This document shows positions 1-9,098 of a stretch of 64,000 nt of DNA, in pieces; within the stretch, counting starts at the first letter, position 1; every line of letters begins with the position of its first letter. The stretch comes from Brevundimonas bullata. Its GTDB lineage: Bacteria > Pseudomonadota > Alphaproteobacteria > Caulobacterales > Caulobacteraceae. The DNA lies in NCBI RefSeq assembly GCF_014207965.1, contig NZ_JACHLM010000005.1, positions 248,001-312,000 on the forward strand, given 5' to 3'. Below the pieces are notes generated by a model that searched no databases, had not been told where the DNA came from, and worked only from the letters and a program-made list of their open reading frames with translations. The position numbers and the translations under genes are program-made.

Positions 1-1
1 C

Positions 2-1675
2 CGCGAGGAAGTCGTCATCCGCCGGGTCAAGTTCGAGCTGGCCAAGGCCCGCGACCGGGGCCACGTCCTGGTTGGTCTGGCCGTCGCCGTCGCCAACATC
101 GACGAAGTGATCCATATTATCCGTTCCTCGGCCGATCCGGCCGAGGCGCGCGAGAGGCTGCAGGCCAAGGCCTGGCCCGTCGGCGACATGATCGCCCTGG
201 TCGAACTGATCGCCGATCCGCGCTCGGTGCTGATCGACGGCGACAAGCTGAACCTGACCGACGAACAGGCGCGCGCCATCCTGGCCCTGACCCTGTCGCG
301 TCTGACCGGCCTGGGCCGTGACGACATCTTCGGCGAGGCGCGCGGCCTGGCCGACACCATCCAGGGCCACCTGACCATCCTGTCGGACCGCAAGCACGTC
401 CTGGCCATCATCCGCGACGACCTGTTGGTGGTGCGCGACCAGTTCGCCGTGCCGCGCCGCACCCTGATCGGCGAAGGCGACGCCGAGATGGAAGACGAGG
501 ACCTGATCCCACGTGAGGACATGGTCGTCACCGTCACACTGGGCGGTTACGTCAAGCGCGTGGCGCTGAACGCCTATCGGACCCAGCATCGCGGCGGCAA
601 GGGCAAGTCGGGCATGACGATGAAGGACGAGGACGCCATCACCGGCGTCTTCTCGGCCTCGACCCACACCCCGGTCCTGTTCTTCGCCACCAACGGCAAG
701 GCCTACAAGCTGAAGACCTGGCGCCTGCCGCTGGGCAACCCGCAGTCGCGCGGCAAGGCCTTCGTCAACCTGCTGCCCATCGAGCCGGGCGACAGCATCA
801 TGAACGTGCTGCCTCTGCCGGAAAACGAGTCCGAGTGGGACAACTACGACATCATGTTCGCCACCAAGTCGGGCGACGTGCGGCGTAACAAGCTCAGCGA
901 CTTCGCCACGGTGAACCGCGCGGGCAAGATCGCGATGAAGCTGGAAGACGGCGACCACATGGTCGGCGTGGCGCTCTGCAACGCCGACGACGACATCCTG
1001 CTGACGACCAAGCTGGGCCGGGCCATCCGGTTCAAGGCCGACGACGTTCGCGTCTTCAAGGGTCGGGATTCGACCGGCGTGCGCGGCATCCGTCTGCAAG
1101 GCGGCGACGAGGTTATCTCCATGGCCGTCCTGGGCCGGGTGGATGCTTCGCCGGAAGAACGCGCCGCCTACGTCAAGCACGCCAACGCCATGCGCAAGGC
1201 TCTGGCCGGCGCGGATGCGGACGAAGAGGTCACGGCTGTCGAGGCGGACGACGAGGAAGTGGGCGACGCCGCCCTGTCGGTCGAGCGTATCGCCGAACTG
1301 GGCGCGGCCGAGCAGTTCATCCTGACGGTTACGGAAACGGGCTTCGGCAAACGCTCCTCGGCCTATGAGTATCGCCGCACGGGTCGTGGCGGGCAGGGGT
1401 TGACCGCCCACGGCCTTGGCGGTCGCGCCGGCACCCGTCTGGCCGCAGCCTTCCCGGTCGAGGAGTCGGACGACCTGATGCTGGTCACCGACGGCGGCCA
1501 GATGATCCGCACCCCGGTCAGCCAGGTCCGCATCGTCGGCCGTTCCAGCCAGGGCGTGACCATCTTCCGCACCGGTAAGGACGAGAAGGTCGTCTCGGTC
1601 GAGCGCCTGCCCGATTCGGGCGGCGGCGACGACGGCGTGGACGACACCCCGACGGAAGAGGGCGGCGAGGGCTGA
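2..1675 (+). CDS. gyrA: DNA gyrase subunit A, 3' part (5' end outside window)
   Basis: The reading frame is open from base 2, so the gene starts upstream of the window; what is seen is the end of the breakage-reunion domain and the complete C-terminal beta-propeller that wraps DNA. The GyrA box (QHRGGKG, near bases 583-603) that separates gyrase from topoisomerase IV is present, followed by repeated propeller blades of the type GxxxRF/IR. The protein ends in an acidic Gly/Asp/Glu tail, as many alphaproteobacterial GyrA proteins do. With GyrB it introduces negative supercoils in an ATP-dependent way. An insertion-rich acidic stretch near bases 1200-1265 (ADADEEVTAVEADDEE) lies between blades. 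Identification is firm. Confidence 0.97.
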   Translation, partial: REEVVIRRVKFELAKARDRGHVLVGLAVAVANIDEVIHIIRSSADPAEARERLQAKAWPVGDMIALVELIADPRSVLIDGDKLNLTDEQARAILALTLSRLTGLGRDDIFGEARGLADTIQGHLTILSDRKHVLAIIRDDLLVVRDQFAVPRRTLIGEGDAEMEDEDLIPREDMVVTVTLGGYVKRVALNAYRTQHRGGKGKSGMTMKDEDAITGVFSASTHTPVLFFATNGKAYKLKTWRLPLGNPQSRGKAFVNLLPIEPGDSIMNVLPLPENESEWDNYDIMFATKSGDVRRNKLSDFATVNRAGKIAMKLEDGDHMVGVALCNADDDILLTTKLGRAIRFKADDVRVFKGRDSTGVRGIRLQGGDEVISMAVLGRVDASPEERAAYVKHANAMRKALAGADADEEVTAVEADDEEVGDAALSVERIAELGAAEQFILTVTETGFGKRSSAYEYRRTGRGGQGLTAHGLGGRAGTRLAAAFPVEESDDLMLVTDGGQMIRTPVSQVRIVGRSSQGVTIFRTGKDEKVVSVERLPDSGGGDDGVDDTPTEEGGEG

Positions 1676-1688
1676 CTTTCGCCCTCCC

Positions 1689-1804
1689 GCTCACCCCGGC
1701 GGACGCCGGGGTCCAGTCCTTTGGCTTTAACGTCGACGACGGCCTTGAAGCAAGCGGCGGCGCGTGTGGCTCTCACTGGATCCCGGCGTCCGCCGGGATG
1801 AGCG
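1689..1804. repeat. Inverted pair of short palindromic repeats after gyrA
   Basis: Two arms (1689-1717 and 1775-1804) are near reverse complements, and each arm is itself a GC-rich hairpin with the core CCCGGCGGACGCCGGG or its complement. The unit sits between the gyrA stop and the next Shine-Dalgarno site. It has the look of a dispersed REP/BIME-like intergenic element and may also act as the gyrA terminator, although no T-run follows either hairpin. Confidence 0.7.
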
Positions 1805-1813
1805 GAGGTTTGC

Positions 1814-2614
1814 ATGAGCGCTGAAATGCAGATCGACGGCCAACCCGCCAGCGCCGCCGACCTCGGCCATTTCGTCCTGTCCAACTATGGCGCCTTCACC
1901 TCGATGCAGGTGGAGGACGGCGGGGTGCGGGGGCTGGATCTGCATCTGGCCCGGCTGGAGGCCGAGGCCGTCGAACTGTTTGGCGTCGCCGTGCCCGAGC
2001 CGACGCTGCGCCAACGGATGCGACAGGCGCTGGACGGGCGTTCCGGACTGTTCAGCCTGCGGGTTAATCTGTTCTCGGACGCCGTCAGTCTGCGCGCGCC
2101 GCACGCGGTGGTTCAGCCGCGCGTCCTCACCACGCTGTCGCCGCCTGCCTCGTCTCTGACTAAGCCGCTGAGCCTTCAGACCCAAGTCTATGCCCGCGAA
2201 GTCCCGCATCTGAAGCATGCCGCCACTTTCGGCTTGACCCGTGCGCGGCGTCAGGCGGTTCGGGCAGGCTTCGACGACGCCCTGTTCCTCGATGGCGACG
2301 GGCGGATTTCCGAAGGCTCCATCTGGAACATCGGCTTCGTCCAGGGCGAGATCGTGGTCTGGCCCGAGGCGCCGATGCTGGCGGGGATTGGTCAGGCCTT
2401 GCTGCAACGCGGGATGGCGGACCTCGGTCTAGACAGCGAAACGCGTCCAGTGCGCCTGTCCGATCTGGAGGCCTTCGACGCCGCCTTTATCTGCAACAGC
2501 GCCACGCCCGCCTGCGCCGTGGCGGCGATCGACGGCCACGCTTTCACACCGGCAGAGGCTCTGATTTCGCGTCTGATCGACGCCTGGCGATCAAACCCGT
2601 GTCAGACGATCTAG
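1814..2614 (+). CDS. Class IV aminotransferase (aminodeoxychorismate lyase / branched-chain aminotransferase family)
   Basis: A 266-residue protein of fold-type IV PLP enzymes. The Schiff-base lysine is probably the K of VPHLKHAATF (around residue 135), and the phosphate-cup segment DDALFLDGDGRISEGSIWNIG matches the family signature for substrate and PLP contacts. The C-terminal CNSATPACAVAAIDG is also family-typical. A GGAGG ribosome site lies 5 bases before the ATG. Substrate cannot be fixed from sequence: 4-amino-4-deoxychorismate lyase (folate pathway) and a D- or branched-chain aminotransferase are both possible. It precedes coaD by about 50 bases and may be co-transcribed with it. Confidence 0.85.
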   Translation: MSAEMQIDGQPASAADLGHFVLSNYGAFTSMQVEDGGVRGLDLHLARLEAEAVELFGVAVPEPTLRQRMRQALDGRSGLFSLRVNLFSDAVSLRAPHAVVQPRVLTTLSPPASSLTKPLSLQTQVYAREVPHLKHAATFGLTRARRQAVRAGFDDALFLDGDGRISEGSIWNIGFVQGEIVVWPEAPMLAGIGQALLQRGMADLGLDSETRPVRLSDLEAFDAAFICNSATPACAVAAIDGHAFTPAEALISRLIDAWRSNPCQTI

Positions 2615-2666
2615 GCCGTTGATTTCGCACCTGCTAAACGGGTCCAAACGCGGGGAGGCGAAGGCC

Positions 2667-3149
2667 ATGCGCATCGGACTGTATCCGGGGACTTTTGACC
2701 CGGTCACGAACGGCCACATGGACATCATCGGGCGGGCGATCAAACTGGTCGACCGGCTGGTGATCGGCGTGGCTCAGAACGACGACAAGGGCCCCTTGTT
2801 CTCGACCGCCGAGCGCGTCGAGATGCTGAAGGCCGAAGTCGCGCATTTTGACGCCGATATTCAGGTGCGGCCCTTTTCCAGCCTGTTGATGCATTTCGCC
2901 GAAGAGGTGAACGCCAACGTCATCGTGCGCGGCCTGCGCGCGGTCGCGGACTTCGAATACGAGTTCCAGATGACGGCGATGAACCAGCGCCTCAACAGCG
3001 ACATAGAGACCGTGTTCCTGATGGCCGATCCGCGCCATCAGGCCATCGCCTCGCGGCTGGTGAAGGAGATCGCCCGTCTGGACGGCGCGATCGAGAGCTT
3101 CGTCAGCCCGGCGGTCGCCGCCCAGGTGCGCGCCAAGGTGCTGCGCTAG
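2667..3149 (+). CDS. coaD: Pantetheine-phosphate adenylyltransferase
   Basis: Transfers AMP from ATP to 4'-phosphopantetheine, the penultimate step of coenzyme A synthesis, in the cytoplasm. The protein opens with MRIGLYPGTFDPVTNGHMDI, which holds the nucleotidyltransferase (T/H)xGH motif, and has the second signature at ADPRHQAIASRLVKEIA. At 160 residues it has the normal CoaD length. An in-frame start 48 bases upstream is rejected because the ATG at 2667 is preceded by GGGGAGG and begins at the conserved N terminus. The downstream cyclophilin gene starts only 15 bases after the stop, so the genes probably share a transcript. Confidence 0.97.
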   Translation: MRIGLYPGTFDPVTNGHMDIIGRAIKLVDRLVIGVAQNDDKGPLFSTAERVEMLKAEVAHFDADIQVRPFSSLLMHFAEEVNANVIVRGLRAVADFEYEFQMTAMNQRLNSDIETVFLMADPRHQAIASRLVKEIARLDGAIESFVSPAVAAQVRAKVLR

Positions 3150-3164
3150 ATTTCAGGATACCGA

Positions 3165-4007
3165 ATGACCTTCAAGATGCTTCTGACCGCCGCAGCGGTC
3201 TCGATGATCGCGGGCGGCGCTGTCGCGCAAACGGCGGAATGGCGCACGGTTTCGCCGGAAAACCTCTGGGTGATCGACACTTCCAAGGGCCGGGTTCTGG
3301 TCGAGCTGGAGCCGCGCGCCGCGCCGAACCACATTGAGCGTATCCGCACCCTGACCAACCGCGGCTTTTATGACGGGCTGAAATTCCACCGCGTCATCCC
3401 GAACTTCATGGCCCAGACCGGCGATCCGGAAGGCACGGGCGCGGGCGGCAGCGACCTGCCGGACATCAAGGGCGAGTTCAACTTCCGTCGCGGACGCGAC
3501 AGCGGCTTTGTCGCCGTCGAGAACAGCGGGCCGGGGCTGCGCGGCATCATGGGCAGCCTGCCGATCACGACTCAGCCGGACGCCCAGATGTTCGTCACCG
3601 CCGACCTGAAGGTCGGGGCAAGCGGCCTGTTCTGTCCTGGCGTGGCGGGGATGGCCCGCGCCGGTTCGCCCGACAGCGCCAACAGCCAGTTCTTCCTGAT
3701 GAGCGGCCAGAACGACAACCTGAACGGCGGCTATACGACCTTTGGTCGAGTGGTTCAGGGCCTGGATGTGGTCAAGGCGCTAAAGGCCGGTGACGACGCC
3801 AAGGACGGGGCCGTCGGTCCCGACGCCGACGCCATGACCAAGGTGCAGTTGGCCTCGGCCCTGCCGGAGGGCCAGCGCCCGACCGTGCGCGTGGCTGTGC
3901 CGGGTTCGGCGCCCTTCAACGCCGCCGTCGAGGCCGCCCGCACCGCGCGCGGGGCCCAGTTCGGCATCTGCGACGTTCAGCCCGTGGTGCAGATCACCGG
4001 CGGCTGA
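3165..4007 (+). CDS. Secreted cyclophilin-type peptidyl-prolyl isomerase, copy 1
   Basis: A 280-residue protein with an N-terminal signal peptide (MTFKMLLTAAAVSMIAGGAVAQ, cut probably after AVA-Q) followed by a cyclophilin domain. Family marks are VELEPRAAPNHIERIRTLTNRGFYDGLKFHRVIPNFMAQTGDP, with the catalytic Arg in FHRVI, and the later SANSQFFLM. It should catalyse cis-trans isomerisation of prolyl bonds in periplasmic proteins. The C-terminal 60 residues extend past the cyclophilin core and contain a Cys near the end (FGICDVQ). It is followed 25 bases later by a paralogue with the same layout. Confidence 0.93.
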   Translation: MTFKMLLTAAAVSMIAGGAVAQTAEWRTVSPENLWVIDTSKGRVLVELEPRAAPNHIERIRTLTNRGFYDGLKFHRVIPNFMAQTGDPEGTGAGGSDLPDIKGEFNFRRGRDSGFVAVENSGPGLRGIMGSLPITTQPDAQMFVTADLKVGASGLFCPGVAGMARAGSPDSANSQFFLMSGQNDNLNGGYTTFGRVVQGLDVVKALKAGDDAKDGAVGPDADAMTKVQLASALPEGQRPTVRVAVPGSAPFNAAVEAARTARGAQFGICDVQPVVQITGG

Positions 4008-4032
4008 GTTTTCTGATTGGGGGAGGGGATAG

Positions 4033-4914
4033 ATGCGCTTTTCAACAGGTTTGGCGGCGGCGTGCGTCCTGACGCTGGCAGGCACGGCGTGGGCGCAAGA
4101 GGCGGCGACCGCTGCTGCGGCGCCGCCCGTCTCAGCGAGCGAGTGGCGGGCGGTTGCGGCTGAAAACCTGCTGGTGATCGACACCAGCAAGGGCCGTATC
4201 CTGGTGGAGCTGGCCCCCGAGGTCGCGCCGGGCCATGTCGAGCGCATCCGCCTGCTGGCCGGTCGCGGCTTTTATGACGGCCAGGTCTGGCACCGTGTCA
4301 TCGATCAGTTCATGGCCCAGACCGGCGATCCTCTGGGCACCGGCGAGGGCCAGAGCCCCTATCCTGATCTGAAGGCCGAGTTCACCTTCCGGCGGGACGG
4401 CCAGACGCCGTTTACGGCGGTGGCGGCGCCGGCCGGGGCCGTGCTCGGCTTCCTGCATTCCCTGCCGGTCCAGACCCAGCCCGACGCCTTCATGGCCACG
4501 ACGGCGGACAAGAAGGTGCACGCCTGGGGTCTCTACTGCCCCGGCGTTGCGGGCATGGCGCGCGACGAGGCGCCGGACAGCGCCAACAGCCAGTTCTTCC
4601 TGATGCGCCAGCCCTATCCCTCGCTGGACAAGCGCTACACGATCTGGGGGCGGGTGATTTCCGGTCTGGACGTCGTGCGGGCGCTGAAGTTCAGCCCTAA
4701 CCCTGACGGCATCGTCACTGACCCGGATCGCATGGCGCGAGTGCGGGTGGCGTCTGACCTGCCCCAGGCCGAGCGGCCGACCGTTCGGGTGCTGGATACC
4801 GCCTCTGTGCAGTTCAGGGTCTTGGCCGACGCCGCGCGCCAGGCCAAGGGCGCGGACTTCTCGGTCTGCGACATCGACCTGCCGGTTCAGGTCGATGGAG
4901 CGCCCGCCGCCTGA
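4033..4914 (+). CDS. Secreted cyclophilin-type peptidyl-prolyl isomerase, copy 2
   Basis: A paralogue of the gene just upstream, 293 residues, with signal peptide MRFSTGLAAACVLTLAGTAWAQ and the same cyclophilin segments (VWHRVIDQFMAQTGDP, DSANSQFFLMRQ). The conserved Phe of the usual FHRVI is Trp here (WHRVI), and a spacer near residues 125-140 differs, so the two copies may have diverged in substrate. It shares the short Cys-containing C-terminal tail (DFSVCDIDLPVQV). Its last 28 bases overlap the 3' end of the convergent Ppx/GppA gene. Confidence 0.92.
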   Translation: MRFSTGLAAACVLTLAGTAWAQEAATAAAAPPVSASEWRAVAAENLLVIDTSKGRILVELAPEVAPGHVERIRLLAGRGFYDGQVWHRVIDQFMAQTGDPLGTGEGQSPYPDLKAEFTFRRDGQTPFTAVAAPAGAVLGFLHSLPVQTQPDAFMATTADKKVHAWGLYCPGVAGMARDEAPDSANSQFFLMRQPYPSLDKRYTIWGRVISGLDVVRALKFSPNPDGIVTDPDRMARVRVASDLPQAERPTVRVLDTASVQFRVLADAARQAKGADFSVCDIDLPVQVDGAPAA

Positions 4915-6023
4915 TCCGCGCCGCTGGAGCGGCCCCGGCGACGGCGTCGGCGGGGCTTCTGGCGGTCTTCGCGCATCCTTTGCAGCAACAGGCCCTCGCG
5001 CAGTCCACGGTCGGCGACGCGCACGCGCTCGCACGGCCATGCGCGCTGCACCGCTTCCAGAATCGCCGCGCCCGCCAGCACCAGATCCGCGCGGTCCGGC
5101 CCGATGCAGCTTTCCGCCGCACGGCCCGCCGGCCCCAGGCTCTTCAGCCGCGCGGCCGCCGCCTCGCAGTCGCCGCGCGTCATCCACAGACCATCGACCA
5201 GATCACGCTGATAGCGATGCAGGCCCAGGTGGATGCCCGCCAGACTGGTGATGGCCCCCGAGGTTCCGACCATATGCACCCGTCCGCTATCGAACAGGGA
5301 ACGCACCGAGGCGTCGTTGGGACCGCCCGCAGCCAGATGCTCGCCGACGTCAGCGACCATGGCCTCGAACCAGGCTTCGGTGTCGCCTGCCGGTTCGGGG
5401 TGACGTTCGGCCAGGGTGACGACGCCCAAAGGCGCGGACATCCAGCTCTTGCTTTCGAACCCGCGGGCGCCGCGCGTCAGCCAGGACAGTTCGGTCGAGC
5501 CGCCGCCGACATCAATGACCAGCACCGCCTCGGCGCGGGGATCAAACAGGTTCAAGCAGCCAGCCACAGAAAGGCTGGCTTCTTCCGCCGGGTCGATGAT
5601 CCTGAGCTTCAGCCCGGTGCCGCGGCGGACCCGTTCGACGAAGGCTTCGCCGTTGGCGGCGGCGCGGCAGGCCTGGGTGGCGACGGCGGTCAGGCGGCTG
5701 GGCTCCAGACCCTTGCGGGCGACGCGCTCGGCGCACAACGCCAGGGCTTCATAGGCCCGGTCCATGGCGTGGTCATCCAACCGCCCTGTATGAGACAGGC
5801 CTTCGCCCAGCCGCACGATGCGGCTGAAGCTGTCGACCACCCGGAACCCGTCGCGCGACGGGCGCGCGATCAGCAGGCGGCAATTATTGGTCCCCAGGTC
5901 GAGCGCGCCATAGAGGGGCGCATCGCGACCGGAAGCCCCTGAATCGCGGGACTTCGTGGGCTGGGACCTCGCGTCGCGCCGTGCGGGCGCGCCAGGGGTC
6001 TCCGGCATGGGCCGAGCTTTCAT
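4887..6023 (-). CDS. Ppx/GppA family phosphatase (exopolyphosphatase / pppGpp phosphohydrolase)
   Basis: A 378-residue member of the ASKHA-fold Ppx/GppA family. The phosphate-1 loop is YGALDLGTNNCRLLIA (around residues 38-53), the second nucleotide loop is VLVIDVGGGSTELSW, and the adenosine segment is MVGTSGAITSLAG. These enzymes degrade inorganic polyphosphate or pppGpp in stress signalling; which substrate is used here cannot be read from sequence. The C terminus is a basic RRRRRRGR tract, possibly for contact with an anionic polymer. Start may be the ATG at 6023 or the internal ATG at 6008; both precede the conserved core. It runs divergently from hspQ. Confidence 0.9.
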   Translation of the reverse strand: MKARPMPETPGAPARRDARSQPTKSRDSGASGRDAPLYGALDLGTNNCRLLIARPSRDGFRVVDSFSRIVRLGEGLSHTGRLDDHAMDRAYEALALCAERVARKGLEPSRLTAVATQACRAAANGEAFVERVRRGTGLKLRIIDPAEEASLSVAGCLNLFDPRAEAVLVIDVGGGSTELSWLTRGARGFESKSWMSAPLGVVTLAERHPEPAGDTEAWFEAMVADVGEHLAAGGPNDASVRSLFDSGRVHMVGTSGAITSLAGIHLGLHRYQRDLVDGLWMTRGDCEAAAARLKSLGPAGRAAESCIGPDRADLVLAGAAILEAVQRAWPCERVRVADRGLREGLLLQRMREDRQKPRRRRRRGRSSGADQAAGAPST

Positions 6024-6156
6024 GTGGGCGGCCCAGAACGGCGCCCGTCGAAATCAGCGTAAACCGGGAGCGACGGCCACGCCAAGTCCTTCCTGTCGGA
6101 AAGATGAACAGAACGCGATGCATCCGCTTCAACTTCGGGGGCGTACTAATTGCAAC

Positions 6157-6471
6157 ATGACCCAGGTTAACATCGCCCGGTTCGGCCTCGGACAGATCGT
6201 CCGCCATCGCGACCATGCCTTCCACGGCCTGGTCATGGATGTGGACGCCTCCTACGCAGGCCCGGCCGAAGAGACGGGCGCGGTCGCCAGCGACCAGCCC
6301 TTCTACCGCATTCTTGTCGCCGACGCCGAGGGCGGGCTGATCGCCTATGCCGCCGAAGACGCCTTGGTGGCGACGCCGGAGATTGAACCTTTGTCCCTCG
6401 ACGATGAGCGACAGTGGTTCACCATCGATGCCCACGGTCGCCACGCGCCGCGTTCACAAACGCTGCAATAG
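6157..6471 (+). CDS. hspQ: Heat shock protein HspQ (YccV-like, hemimethylated-DNA-binding domain)
   Basis: A 104-residue protein with the HspQ/YccV domain: ARFGLGQIVRHRDHAFHGLVMDVDASY at the N terminus and FYRILVADAEGGLIAYAAEDALV in the centre. In Escherichia coli, HspQ is a specificity-enhancing factor and substrate of the Lon protease; the same fold was described as binding hemimethylated DNA. The ATG at 6157 is chosen because it opens the conserved domain, while the longer upstream frame covers low-complexity sequence. It lies between the divergent phosphatase gene and phhA. Confidence 0.9.
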   Translation: MTQVNIARFGLGQIVRHRDHAFHGLVMDVDASYAGPAEETGAVASDQPFYRILVADAEGGLIAYAAEDALVATPEIEPLSLDDERQWFTIDAHGRHAPRSQTLQ

Positions 6472-6543
6472 ACGTGCGTGACGGCGGTCGGATCGCGCGC
6501 TAATCTGCCCGCAACGGCCGTCAGAGCCGAGAGGAGCGTTCCC

Positions 6544-7419
6544 ATGTCCGATTTCGAACACGTCTTTGAAGCCCCACCCGAAGGCGCCGCCGCCGACTGG
6601 ACCATCCCCCAGAACTGGGCGGCCTATACCGACGTCGAGCACGAGACCTGGAACACCCTGTACGCCCGGCAGATGAAGATCCTGCCCGGCCGCGCCTGCG
6701 ACGCCTATATGCGCGGGCTGGACGCGCTGGACCTGAACACCGGCGGCATCCCCGATTTCGAGGTGATGAACCCCAAGCTGCAGGCCCTGACCGGCTGGAC
6801 CGTGGTCTGCGTGCCCGGACTGGTGCCCGAGGACGTCTTCTTCGACCATCTGGCCCATCGTCGCTTCGTCTCGGGCCAGTTTATCCGCAAGCCGGATCAA
6901 CTGGATTACCTGCAGGAACCCGACATCTTCCACGACGTCTTCGGCCATGTGCCGATGCTGACCGACCCCGACTTCGCCGCCTATATGGAGGCCTATGGCA
7001 AGGGCGGGCAGCGGGCGGCGTCGCTAGGAATGCTGGACAAGCTGGCGCGTCTGTATTGGTACACGGTCGAGTTCGGCCTGATGAAGGAGGCCGACGGCCT
7101 TCGCATCTATGGCGCGGGCATCGTCTCGTCGGCGACCGAGAGCGTGTTCAGCCTGGAGGACGCCTCGCCCAACCGCCTGGGCTTCGACCTGGAGCGGGTG
7201 ATGAAGACCCTCTACCGCATCGACGACTTCCAGCAGGTCTATTTCGTCATCGACAGCATCGAGGAACTGAAGGCGGTGACGCTGCAGGACTTCGGACCGC
7301 TGTATGAGCGATTGAAGGGGGCCGAGGATCTGCCGATCGACACCATCCTGCCGAGCGACAAGGTCTTCACCCGCGGAACGCAGGCCTATGCGGCCAAGGG
7401 CGGGCGGTTCGCGGCCTGA
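6544..7419 (+). CDS. phhA: Phenylalanine 4-monooxygenase
   Basis: A 291-residue pterin-dependent aromatic amino acid hydroxylase that converts phenylalanine to tyrosine. The iron ligands are visible as two His in DIFHDVFGHVPML and the Glu of YWYTVEFGL. It has the compact catalytic-domain-only form of bacterial enzymes, without the regulatory ACT domain of animal ones. The start at 6544 follows GAGAGGAGCG at a good distance; the longer frame from 6478 adds non-conserved residues. It is followed by a repeat-rich gap and looks monocistronic. Confidence 0.95.
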   Translation: MSDFEHVFEAPPEGAAADWTIPQNWAAYTDVEHETWNTLYARQMKILPGRACDAYMRGLDALDLNTGGIPDFEVMNPKLQALTGWTVVCVPGLVPEDVFFDHLAHRRFVSGQFIRKPDQLDYLQEPDIFHDVFGHVPMLTDPDFAAYMEAYGKGGQRAASLGMLDKLARLYWYTVEFGLMKEADGLRIYGAGIVSSATESVFSLEDASPNRLGFDLERVMKTLYRIDDFQQVYFVIDSIEELKAVTLQDFGPLYERLKGAEDLPIDTILPSDKVFTRGTQAYAAKGGRFAA

Positions 7420-7755
7420 CGGCTGGGGCGCAAAAAACAGAGTCCAATTCGTCTGAATCGTCTGAAATCCCCTCCGTGGCGCTGACCGGGCGGGGATTAT
7501 GACGCGTGGTGAAGATCCGGCGCCGAAAAGTGTGCCGGGCGCGCTCAAACCCCATGTTTTTAAGGGATTGCGGCGTTGAGTTGTGATGGCTTGGTCTCCT
7601 TCTCCCCTCGGGGGAGAAGGTGTCGTGCGGAGCATGACGGATGAGGGGGACGCTGGCCTGAGTCGGACCGTCGTGGCCGTATCGACCCTACCCCTCATCC
7701 GAGCGTCCCGGATCAAGTCCGGGACGCCCACCTTCTCCCCCAAGGGGAGAAGGAT
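7420..7755. repeat. Intergenic gap with three palindromic repeat hairpins
   Basis: No gene is seen in these 336 bases between phhA and the end of astB. The gap contains three hairpins: 7598-7620 (CCTTCTCCCC arm), 7705-7725 (GTCCCGGATCAAGTCCGGGAC) and 7731-7753 (CCTTCTCCCCCAAGGGGAGA plus AGG). The last is identical over 23 bases to a copy at 14285-14307 after arsC. Similar CCCTC/GAGGG hairpins occur inside the 3' end of the DUF559 gene. They form a dispersed repeat family and may stop transcription from both convergent genes. Confidence 0.75.
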
Positions 7756-9090
7756 CTAGACGCGCTGGAACGGGTAGAAGTCCGCGCCCAGCGCCAATAT
7801 CCCGGTCAACTCGTCCAGCGCGCCGCGCGTTTCGTCCAGCAGGTCCGGGTCGGCCAGGTCCTGGGCGGTCAGGGTCTCGCGATACCAGCGGGTCGCCCAG
7901 GCCGAGAGGCGGACGTGCAGGTCGTCGGTCAGGCGCATGGCGGGATTGGTCGCGTCCAGTTCGTCCTCGGTCAGGACGACGCGCAGGCGCAGGCAGGCGG
8001 GGCCGCCGCCGTTGCGCATCGACTGACGCACATCGACATATTCGACGCGACCGATGGGGCCGTTGGAGGCGGCGAGCGCTTGCGCGACCGCATGGCTGCG
8101 GGCGTTGTCGCGGGTCTCGGTCGGGCAGATCAGGGTCAGGCGGTCCTCGCCCGGAATCTGGATCAGCATGGAGTTGAACAGATAGGAGCTGATGGCGTCG
8201 GCCAGGGGCAGGTCGGCGGCGGAGACATCTACGAACTGAGGCTCGAACAGGCCGTCGGCGGCGCGGCGGATGGCGGCCTTGGTCGCTTCCGTGTCCTCGA
8301 ACGCCAGCTCGTGGAAGAAGAGGGTGTCCAGCGCCCCGACGCAGACTACGTCGTTGTGGAAGGTGCCGCCGTCGATGGCCGCGCGCGACTGCTGGGCCAG
8401 GACCGGGCGGCCGGCTTCGTGGCGGCGGACGATGGCCTCAGAGGCCTCGCGCGTCTGGCGGGCGGGGAAGCGGCCCTCCCAGGGCTCAAATGCTTCGCGG
8501 CCCCAGACCAGCAGATTGACGCCGCGGCCGCCATGCGTGGCGCACAGACGGACGTGGTTGGCGGCGCCCTCGTCGGCCAGATGGGCGACGGCGGGCAGGG
8601 CGTCATGGACGGCGAACCGGGTCGCATCGGGGAAGAGGGCGTCCAGCGCCCGCTTGGTCTGCCGATGCTCCAGCGAGCGGTGCAGGTTGGTGTGCAGGTT
8701 GGCGGGGGTGAAGTGGACCCGACCATCGGCGGCGTCGGCGCTGGGCGTCACCGTCGCGGCGTTGGCGGCCCACATGGGCGAGGCCGAGCAGGCGGCGGCG
8801 GCAAACGCAGGCGCGTCGCGCCAGGCCTTGGCCAGGACGGTCTTGTCGGAGCCCGAGAAGCCGAGCGAGCGCAGAAAGGGAATGTTGGGCCGTTCGTGCG
8901 GCGGCAGGACGAACTGGGGCAGGCCCAGGTCGGCCAGCCGCTTCATCTTGTCGAGGCCCTGCAAGACCGCCGCGCGCGGGTTCGACGCCTCGCCCTTGTT
9001 CAGGCTGGAGGCGAGGTTGCCCGGCGACAGGCCCGCATAGGAGTGGGTCGGCCCGATCAGACCGTCGGCGTTGGCTTCGATGGCAGGCAT
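7756..9090 (-). CDS. astB: N-succinylarginine dihydrolase
   Basis: Second enzyme of the arginine succinyltransferase pathway: N2-succinylarginine to N2-succinylornithine, ammonia and CO2. The 444-residue protein starts with the family hallmark IEANADGLIGPTHSYAGLSPGN and carries the amidinotransferase-fold catalytic His in DGGTFHNDVVCVG and the Cys of GGGPACLRLRVVL. A GTG 12 bases further upstream (9102) is an alternative start with a close GGAGGG site; the ATG at 9090 fits known AstB N termini better. It is the last gene of the minus-strand arginine operon. Confidence 0.95.
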   Translation of the reverse strand: MPAIEANADGLIGPTHSYAGLSPGNLASSLNKGEASNPRAAVLQGLDKMKRLADLGLPQFVLPPHERPNIPFLRSLGFSGSDKTVLAKAWRDAPAFAAAACSASPMWAANAATVTPSADAADGRVHFTPANLHTNLHRSLEHRQTKRALDALFPDATRFAVHDALPAVAHLADEGAANHVRLCATHGGRGVNLLVWGREAFEPWEGRFPARQTREASEAIVRRHEAGRPVLAQQSRAAIDGGTFHNDVVCVGALDTLFFHELAFEDTEATKAAIRRAADGLFEPQFVDVSAADLPLADAISSYLFNSMLIQIPGEDRLTLICPTETRDNARSHAVAQALAASNGPIGRVEYVDVRQSMRNGGGPACLRLRVVLTEDELDATNPAMRLTDDLHVRLSAWATRWYRETLTAQDLADPDLLDETRGALDELTGILALGADFYPFQRV

Positions 9091-9098
9091 GACAATAC

